This document shows positions 1 to 4,160 of a DNA stretch of 6,194 nt, piece after piece. Within the stretch, counting starts at the first letter, position 1. Each line of letters opens with the position of its first letter. Both the position numbers and the translations under genes were made by a program. A model generated the notes under the pieces. It did no database searches and had not been told where the DNA came from. It saw only the letters and a list, made by a program, of their open reading frames with translations. Source of the stretch: Coleofasciculus sp. S288 (GTDB lineage: Bacteria > Cyanobacteriota > Cyanobacteriia > Cyanobacteriales > Coleofasciculaceae); assembly GCA_020216575.1 (NCBI GenBank), contig JAIUYC010000267.1:1-6194 (forward strand), written 5' to 3'.

Positions 1-74
1 GCCTTTAGTAAATAAGCCGCACAGATTAGCGCATTATGACCTGCCCCAATCATGACAACATCGTAAGTTTGCAT
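1..74 (-). CDS. FAD/NAD(P)-dependent oxidoreductase, CrtO/phytoene-desaturase-like (N-terminal fragment)
   Basis: Only the first 24 complete codons are in the window; the gene continues past position 1. Read from the ATG at 74, the protein begins MQTYDVVMIGAGHNALICAA. This is a beta strand followed by the dinucleotide-binding GxGxxN variant (G-A-G-H-N), the FAD-binding signature of phytoene desaturase and CrtO-type beta-carotene ketolase relatives, where an 'IGAGHNGLVCAAYLL' type start is common. By family knowledge such enzymes desaturate or oxidise carotenoids or other isoprenoids at membranes. The fragment is too short to separate CrtO from other members, so no symbol is given. No strong Shine-Dalgarno precedes the ATG. 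It lies 183 bp downstream of, and on the same strand as, the metallo-hydrolase gene, so co-transcription is possible but not shown. Confidence 0.75.
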   Translation of the reverse strand, partial: MQTYDVVMIGAGHNALICAAYLLK

Positions 75-257
75 TAATTAGGATGGAACATTAGGTTTGA
101 TGCTTCTTCACATTGAAGAGCAGTTATGACCGGAAAGCTTCTTCCTTAGAGCCTGTTTTACCCTGCCTTAAGGGATAGTTCTATATTAAGTTCGTTTGTT
201 ACTACTGATACAAAAGTTTGCTGTCACTAAACTTCAAAACTGAGTCTTGAATTGGCG
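75..257. other. Intergenic spacer between two minus-strand genes
   Basis: This 183-bp spacer has no supported coding sequence. The only local structure I see is a short perfect hairpin, TCTTCA (105-110), CAT, TGAAGA (114-119), which lies 31 bp upstream of the ATG at 74. It could be an operator half-site pair or chance. No T-rich run follows it on the minus strand, so it is not a convincing terminator for the metallo-hydrolase gene. Confidence 0.4.
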
Positions 258-1136
258 CTAACTAGACTTTTGCAACAGAGTTGGAGAAACGTTAAAGGGA
301 TACGTCTCACCATGGCTCAGATACGTTACACGTTCCTCCAGCCCGGCTTCTTTCACGGCTTGCATAAAGTCCTCAAGCGGTGACTTGAAGACCGTGTAAT
401 CGTTGAAGTGGATTGGGATGCTCAAGTGCGGAGAAATAATTTGAATGGCTTGCACGCCTTGCTTTGCATCCATCGTGAGCAGAATTCCAAACACCTTTGT
501 TCCGCCCAGATGTAGCAAAGCTAGGTCGATATCGGGATATCGCTTGGGAATTTCCTTTAAGTCTTCATAGACTAACGTATCGCCAGTGATGTAGAGGCGA
601 AATACGGTCTTTTCCGGTGTTGGCTGAAACTCCAGCATACTTCCCATTACTGGGGGCAACACGGCTGATAAAATCCCCGGACCATGTCTTCCTGGCATCG
701 CCGTAATGCGAGCCCTGGTATCCCCTTTCGTAACGGTCAAGGTTTCCCATGTTTTAACGGCTTGTGGTGCAGTAAACCCTTGTTTCTGGAGGTCATCAGC
801 GGCGTGCTGAGTGGTGATAATGGGTAAGTTTTTATCCAGTTTCGCGGCTGCTATGCGATCAAAATGATCTTCGTGCATGTGAGACAGCACAATCAGATCC
901 AAAGGGGGCAATTGCTCAATTGCGATCGCTGGATCGGTTCTGCGAGCTGAGCGTATCCCGTAACCTAGATGTACGTGGTCGCCCTGATGCAGAAAGTTAG
1001 GGTCAGTCAGAATCGTAAATCCAGCGTAACGCAGTAAAACAGTTGCAGTACCGATGAACAAGAGCGAACCGCTTGTAAAGTCAGGTTTTTCACCAGTTCC
1101 ATTGCTTGGTAAGACCAGTTCTCTGGCTTCATTCAT
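258..1136 (-). CDS. MBL-fold metallo-hydrolase, UlaG/Lactamase_B_2-like
   Basis: A complete 292-residue protein of the metallo-beta-lactamase superfamily, probably cytoplasmic (no signal peptide or membrane segment). The metal-binding motif HxHxDH is seen as H86-M-H88-E-D90-H91. Other expected ligands follow: H151 in a 'PGRHGPG' segment, D186 in 'YITGDT', and H243 in 'IPIHFNDY'. The N-terminal 'LLFIGTATVLLRYAGFTILTD' region (residues 25-45) is the usual first beta-hairpin of the UlaG/Lactamase_B_2 branch, whose members hydrolyse lactones, phosphodiesters or related esters. The substrate cannot be told from sequence. The ATG at 1136 is preceded by a good Shine-Dalgarno, GAGGTG, four bases before the ATG, which supports the start. 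A HIP1 site lies at 922-929. It precedes the CrtO-like gene on the same strand. Its promoter must lie in or beyond the repeat element at 1169-1327. Confidence 0.93.
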   Translation of the reverse strand: MNEARELVLPSNGTGEKPDFTSGSLLFIGTATVLLRYAGFTILTDPNFLHQGDHVHLGYGIRSARRTDPAIAIEQLPPLDLIVLSHMHEDHFDRIAAAKLDKNLPIITTQHAADDLQKQGFTAPQAVKTWETLTVTKGDTRARITAMPGRHGPGILSAVLPPVMGSMLEFQPTPEKTVFRLYITGDTLVYEDLKEIPKRYPDIDLALLHLGGTKVFGILLTMDAKQGVQAIQIISPHLSIPIHFNDYTVFKSPLEDFMQAVKEAGLEERVTYLSHGETYPFNVSPTLLQKSS

Positions 1137-1168
1137 ACCACACCTCGTCTGAGCTGTTTAGGATGCTT

Positions 1169-1327
1169 GGTATTCCTTCAGGATTTACGCACAGATGCTA
1201 CATCCGGTAAGGACACGATACCAAAGTCCCTAGAACTAGCGATTTAGAGACTTTCTTTGCGTAAGTCCTGCCTTAATTCAGGTGAGTTAACACACCTCAG
1301 CTTAGACTCACCCTTAGAAGGAATACC
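1169..1327. repeat. Older palindromic element interrupted by a MITE
   Basis: The outer arms are a perfect 11-bp inverted repeat: GGTATTCCTTC at 1169-1179 and GAAGGAATACC at 1317-1327. A second pair, GGTGAGT (1281-1287) and ACTCACC (1306-1312), lies inside the right half. If the 92-bp element at 1179-1270 and one CCTT copy are removed, the remaining 63 bp form one long imperfect hairpin: a 10-bp outer stem, an internal loop of 5-6 bases per side, then a 7-bp stem. This is inferred to be an older repetitive or terminator-like palindrome. It lies 32 bp past the stop of the small cysteine-rich gene and upstream of the metallo-hydrolase gene. No T-run follows it on the minus strand, so a simple intrinsic terminator is less likely than a dispersed repeat. 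Confidence 0.6.
1179..1270. mobile_element. 92-bp MITE-like element with terminal inverted repeats and CCTT target duplication
   Basis: The ends are CAGGATTTACGCA (1179-1191) and TGCGTAAGTCCTG (1258-1270), a 13-bp terminal inverted repeat with one mismatch; similarity extends three to four bases further inward. The element is flanked directly by CCTT on both sides (1175-1178 and 1271-1274), a perfect 4-bp direct repeat expected of a target-site duplication. Inside are further inverted segments: AAAGTC (1223-1228) with GACTTT (1249-1254), around a CTAG-AA-CTAG core (1230-1239). It has no coding capacity, so any movement would need a transposase in trans. From memory, AGGACTTACGCA-type ends are common on cyanobacterial insertion sequences; I could not check which family. 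Confidence 0.7.
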
Positions 1328-1358
1328 CTATCTCCAGAGTTAGATTTAAAGCTAGACG

Positions 1359-1562
1359 CTAAACTCGTTGCACAAGTTGTTGGAGTTGACTCCCTATCCA
1401 GTTAAAACCCATCGATATGCACTGGGGACAGATATCCCCGTAGCTATCACCTTGCTCATTGCAGACAATTACTCTTGCTTCTCTCATCTCAAACCGCTCC
1501 TTGCAGGTTAAGCAGGTTTGGTGTTTTTTTAAAAAGCCGTTGCATTCAATTTGGAATTGCAT
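1359..1562 (-). CDS. Small cysteine-rich protein, probable zinc ribbon (67 aa)
   Basis: The protein starts MQFQIECNGF and contains two CxxC knuckles, C17-L-T-C20 and C45-P-Q-C48, plus C7 and C34. The pair of CxxC motifs 24 residues apart is the layout of a small zinc ribbon or rubredoxin-like knuckle fold. The C-terminus (F53-V67) contains W55 and is Gln-rich. I have the impression of similar short uncharacterised cyanobacterial proteins but can name no family or function. The ATG at 1562 is preferred because AAGAAGGA sits just upstream (three bases from the ATG). The frame stays open to a TTG at 1667, but that start has no Shine-Dalgarno and the extra 35 residues look unlike the rest. The gene is transcribed away from the membrane-protein gene at 2042 and may have its own promoter in the shared spacer. 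Confidence 0.7.
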   Translation of the reverse strand: MQFQIECNGFLKKHQTCLTCKERFEMREARVIVCNEQGDSYGDICPQCISMGFNWIGSQLQQLVQRV

Positions 1563-2041
1563 AAATCCTTCTTTCCCAGCAAAATCTGGTGCTACTTTTT
1601 TGAAGAAAACAATCTCTGTACCTTCAATCAGAGCGGTTGCGGTAATCGTACAGCAGGCGACCCGCAAACGGTATATTGAGCCGCCAGGTTTGTATTCAGA
1701 GAAGCTATGCGCTACACCGTAACTTTACTGTGGTGTTAATTCCTCTATCTAAGGAAATAATCTACGTTCAATCAGGTTTTGTATAACAATCCAAAAAAGC
1801 TAATGACTTAGATGTTGTCGAGTAGCTCTATACTATCTGCGATTAGCGAACGACTCTGAATAAATTAATAGGGAATTACTAATCCAATTCATGTCATGTC
1901 GAGTTACTTTATTCAGTTTTTTGTAAAGCTTTGATATATCTAGGAATACAAAAAATTAGAGTAATTATTCAACCAAAAGAGGGAGTTGCAAATGGAGTAG
2001 AAAGATTATTATCCCAGATAAATCGCAATGAGGATGTTATA
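1563..2041. other. Divergent intergenic region (479 bp)
   Basis: This AT-rich spacer lies between a minus-strand gene starting at 1562 and a plus-strand gene starting at 2042, so it should hold both promoters. I found no -35/-10 pair with good spacing. The visible structures are a 9-bp inverted repeat at 1856-1864/1908-1916 (listed separately) and a repeated octamer TGTCGAGT at 1816-1823 and 1897-1904. Open frames reaching in from either side (minus to 1667, plus from 1931) use TTG starts without Shine-Dalgarno sequences and are not supported. Confidence 0.5.
1856..1916. repeat. 9-bp inverted repeat with trailing T-run
   Basis: CTGAATAAA (1856-1864) and TTTATTCAG (1908-1916) are perfect reverse complements, separated by 43 bases. 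The right arm is followed by TTTTTTG (1917-1923). Within the loop, GAATT (1873-1877) and AATTC (1886-1890) could pair as well. Read on the plus strand it resembles a terminator, but no plus-strand gene ends upstream, so a leader-RNA structure or an element remnant are equally possible. Confidence 0.35.
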
Positions 2042-2215
2042 ATGTTATCTTTAGAAATTGCTTTTGTTCTCATCCTACTGTTAATGGTATTCCCCTTCAC
2101 AATGGTTCAAATGCGAGCCGCCATTGACCAAGAGGATATCGAGGTTTTTTATATCTGGATGTGTGTTGCATCTGCCATTGCTGGCTTACCATTTATGGTC
2201 ACCTTTTTGCCCTAG
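2042..2215 (+). CDS. Small two-helix membrane protein (57 aa), unknown function
   Basis: The predicted protein, MLSLEIAFVLILLLMVFPFT..., has a long hydrophobic segment at about residues 6-24 and a second at about 36-56. They are joined by a short charged loop, R25-A-A-I-D-Q-E-D-I-E34. This is a hairpin-like double-spanning inner- or thylakoid-membrane protein with no recognisable domain or catalytic motif. The ATG at 2042 is chosen because GAGGA (2030-2034) lies seven bases upstream, an ideal Shine-Dalgarno. The frame extends upstream to a TTG at 1931, but that start lacks a ribosome site, and the extension would be hydrophilic and overlap the presumed promoter region. No operon partner is visible; the next coding region downstream is on the other strand. 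It could be a small subunit or regulator of a membrane complex, which is pure inference. Confidence 0.65.
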   Translation: MLSLEIAFVLILLLMVFPFTMVQMRAAIDQEDIEVFYIWMCVASAIAGLPFMVTFLP

Positions 2216-2268
2216 CTTGTTTAGAGTTGAAGCAAATATTAGACGAAAGACTTGCCAATAGTGACCCA

Positions 2269-2491
2269 TTAACTCACTACCTGCATCTCAATCCTCCTAA
2301 CCAGCGCCTCTTCTTCAGTTGAACACGTTTGCTTTTTCAATAGTGGTGCTATCTGATAGGCTTCTTCGGGAGACATTCCAGCACGGATAAGGTTCCTCTC
2401 ATAAATTTTTTCTTGAACTGGGTTTCTACCTCGATGTATGAGCTGTAAATACTCGTTATATATGTATGCCTAAATCTAAAATTTCAGGCAC
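2269..2491 (-). pseudogene. Frameshifted small gene (about 74 aa when repaired), unknown function
   Basis: A GTG codon at 2491 is preceded on the minus strand by AAGGAG at eight-base spacing and opens VPEILDLGIHI, then meets TAA at 2456-2458. Two bases out of phase, the following sequence reads YNEYLQLIHRGRNPVQEKIY and goes on through '...IRAGMSPEEAYQIAPLLKK...' to a TAA at 2269-2271. This second part has no start codon before an internal ATG about 40 residues in. The break coincides with a CATATATAAC run (AT units at about 2457-2464). Restoring one AT unit joins both parts into one 74-residue, charged, mostly helical protein. I do not recognise the family. Alternatives are a sequencing error, a slippage-controlled gene, or chance frames. 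It lies tail-to-tail with the gene at 2042-2215 and head-to-head with the dioxygenase at 2626. Confidence 0.5.
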
Positions 2492-2625
2492 TATTATTAC
2501 TCCTTCGTTCTTGCTGTCTTCTGGATTTTGCTGGAGACTTAGACTGAATAAGCATTTCTGACTGATACGACGAATCAAGCCTTGACAACCGCCACAAACC
2601 TGTGATGGCTGGCTAAAATCAAGAA

Positions 2626-3429
2626 ATGATGACAAACCGCTATAACAATCAACAAATTGAATCATTCGCCCAAGCGGTTCTGAAGGATGGCCATTGCGTG
2701 TTGCCCAATCACTTCTCCCCGGCAACACTGAATGCTTGGCGTGAGGCTTTTGCACCTTTGCTAGAGGAGCACATCGAGCGCGAAGGCAAGCTGCGTAATC
2801 GAGGACTAAACCGCTATTATGTCACTTTGCCTTTCACCGCTCCCTTTGCCGACCCCAGTATATACGAAGATGAAGATATTCTGGCGATCGCTAAACTATT
2901 GGTAGGCGAAGACCTGGTAATGTGCCAGCTAGCGACGGACACACCCTTGCTAGGGTCTGACTATCAAGAGGTGCATCGAGATGCGCCACCACTGTTCCCT
3001 GAAACGGGTATGGAGACGCCGCCATTCCAGCTTGCCGTTAACTTTCCACTTGTGGATGTAACGCTTGAAAACGGACCCTTTGAGACTACACCCGGTACGC
3101 ACATGATGTCGAAGGAGGAAGGACTGCGCCGCATGGAGTTGGGTGAAATCAAGTTAGAACCCATCACAATGCAACTGGGTGACGTGATGATTCGCGATGT
3201 ACGAGGTTTACACCGAGGTACCCCTAATTACACACAAACGCCACGTCCCATGGTTGTAATTGGCTATAGTCGTCGTTGGCTGTTTCGTCCTGAGGTGTCA
3301 ATTCATATACCCCGTGCTGCCCTTGATACACTATCCGAACGCGCCCGCTACTTGTTACGCTTCAATCCGATTGTCGAATCTCTTGAGGACAAACCCGAGG
3401 TTGAGGTTTATCAGTCATTCGCTTACTAG
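2626..3429 (+). CDS. Phytanoyl-CoA dioxygenase (PhyH) family protein
   Basis: A complete 267-residue protein of the Fe(II)/2-oxoglutarate-dependent oxygenase superfamily, PhyH branch. The iron triad is visible: H117-x-D119 in 'YQEVHRDAPP' and H196 in 'VRGLHRGTPN'. R207, in 'QTPRPMVVIG', is the expected 2-oxoglutarate-binding arginine. The N-terminal 'FAQAVLKDGHCVLPNHF' (about residues 14-30) is the typical opening of PhyH proteins, where the enzyme frees the chain through a helical segment. Such enzymes hydroxylate lipids, small metabolites or natural products using O2; the substrate here is unknown, and no biosynthetic neighbours point to one. No signal peptide is seen. Two tandem ATGs (2626, 2629) follow a weak AAGAA, so the start is uncertain by one codon. 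A HIP1 site lies at 2884-2891. It is probably monocistronic, with the hairpin at 3520 as its likely terminator. Confidence 0.92.
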   Translation: MMTNRYNNQQIESFAQAVLKDGHCVLPNHFSPATLNAWREAFAPLLEEHIEREGKLRNRGLNRYYVTLPFTAPFADPSIYEDEDILAIAKLLVGEDLVMCQLATDTPLLGSDYQEVHRDAPPLFPETGMETPPFQLAVNFPLVDVTLENGPFETTPGTHMMSKEEGLRRMELGEIKLEPITMQLGDVMIRDVRGLHRGTPNYTQTPRPMVVIGYSRRWLFRPEVSIHIPRAALDTLSERARYLLRFNPIVESLEDKPEVEVYQSFAY

Positions 3430-3519
3430 GGATAGTTAAATGTGGTCAAATCTCAAAGCTTCTATAGCTAGTGTATTTGAGTTGTGAACAATAACCAACC
3501 ACAGAGGCCAGGTTTGATT

Positions 3520-3543
3520 TAACCCCGGTTGAAACCGGGGTTA
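3520..3543 (+). terminator. Perfect GC-rich hairpin after the PhyH gene
   Basis: AACCCCGGTT (3521-3530) and AACCGGGGTT (3533-3542) are exact reverse complements with a two-base spacer, and an outer T-A pair extends the stem to 11 bp. The stem is followed by ATTTGTT, only weakly U-rich, and lies about 90 bp after the stop at 3429. It is the best candidate for the end of the PhyH transcript. Because it is symmetric and very regular, it could also be a copy of a dispersed palindromic repeat. Confidence 0.55.
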
Positions 3544-4054
3544 TTTGTTGGAATCTGCTCAGGGACACACCTGCTTGTATCCCAGAATACAGAACAATTT
3601 AATATTATTTAAGTCTTCAGATATAAAGAGTTTTATTCTTGAGAGAGAAGTTAGTTGAAATACTAACAGCTATTCTTTTAGAAAGTGATAACTAATTTTA
3701 AGAAGGGCAAACAGAATTGGAAGTTTTTACACGCTAAGTAAGAAAAACGATTTTTGGGGCTTTGACTGTACACGATAAGTTTACATAGGTTGCTTTAAAA
3801 TAGCCCAAGAATCATTTTTTTTATTCTAAAAATAGTCTTCATATATTTAATATATAGCGTTCCTCTAGTAGATGAAGCATATCATAAGAAGTTGAAAACC
3901 TTTACATATAAGGTTCTGAGGAACTTCATTTGTGTAAGAACCGCTATAAATTAAATGAGGATGAGGACTTTGATCCGGTTAATTTCTACTTTACGGATCG
4001 CCGAGCCATTCTTAAAACATTCAACTTTGGCACATCAAAGATACTAGGTAGGTT
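3544..4054. other. AT-rich intergenic region upstream of the fusion gene
   Basis: About 510 bp, strongly AT-rich compared with the genes on either side, with no well-supported gene. It probably contains the promoter of the gene starting at 4055. Weak promoter-like pieces are TTGAAA (3655-3660) with TAGAAA (3679-3684) at 18 bp, and TTGACT (3762-3767) with no good -10 at 16-18 bp; neither is convincing. The AT palindrome ATATAT-TTA-ATATAT lies at 3841-3855. If transcription starts at the upstream positions, the leader would be several hundred bases long. A small open frame at 3930-4160 is treated separately. Confidence 0.45.
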
Positions 4055-4160
4055 ATGTCCCAAAATAAAGGTCAAATCAAGAACGGTAAGGTCAGCAATA
4101 ACGCTTCACGACAGATGCGTGAAGGAAAGCGAGAGGCGGGACACGAATCGAGTATTTTGA
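3930..4160 (+). CDS. Doubtful small ORF (76 aa) upstream of and overlapping the fusion gene
   Basis: A TTG at 3930 has GAGGA (3918-3922) exactly seven bases upstream, good spacing for a ribosome site. The first 45 codons give a plausible hydrophilic peptide, LCKNRYKLNEDEDFDPVNFY and onward. From 4055 it overlaps the start of the glycosyltransferase frame by 106 bp in a different phase, and its last 30 residues (many Arg, Lys and Ser) look like shadow translation. It could be a short leader peptide, a decayed gene, or chance. I do not recognise it. Confidence 0.2.
   Translation: MCKNRYKLNEDEDFDPVNFYFTDRRAILKTFNFGTSKILGRLCPKIKVKSRTVRSAITLHDRCVKESERRDTNRVF

Noticed and set aside
565..750. Short open frame inside the metallo-hydrolase gene
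   Set aside because: It overlaps catalytic-region coding sequence of a well-supported 292-residue protein and has no independent start signal.
1563..1667. 35-residue N-terminal extension of the cysteine-rich protein from a TTG
   Set aside because: No ribosome site precedes the TTG, whereas the internal ATG at 1562 has AAGAAGGA just upstream.
1459..1722. Plus-strand open frame antisense to the cysteine-rich gene
   Set aside because: It is the complement of a frame with conserved-looking CxxC motifs, has no Shine-Dalgarno at its start and shows no recognisable protein features.
2582..2619. TTGACA (2582-2587) with TAAAAT (2614-2619) as a promoter for the PhyH gene
   Set aside because: The spacer is 26 bases, far from 17, and the start would leave almost no leader before 2626.
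2492..2755. Minus-strand open frame continuing upstream of the GTG at 2491
   Set aside because: It runs into the start of the PhyH gene on the other strand. The stretch at about 2492-2640, with a CxxC, looks mildly protein-like, but the AAGGAG-GTG start at 2491 explains the conserved-looking part better.
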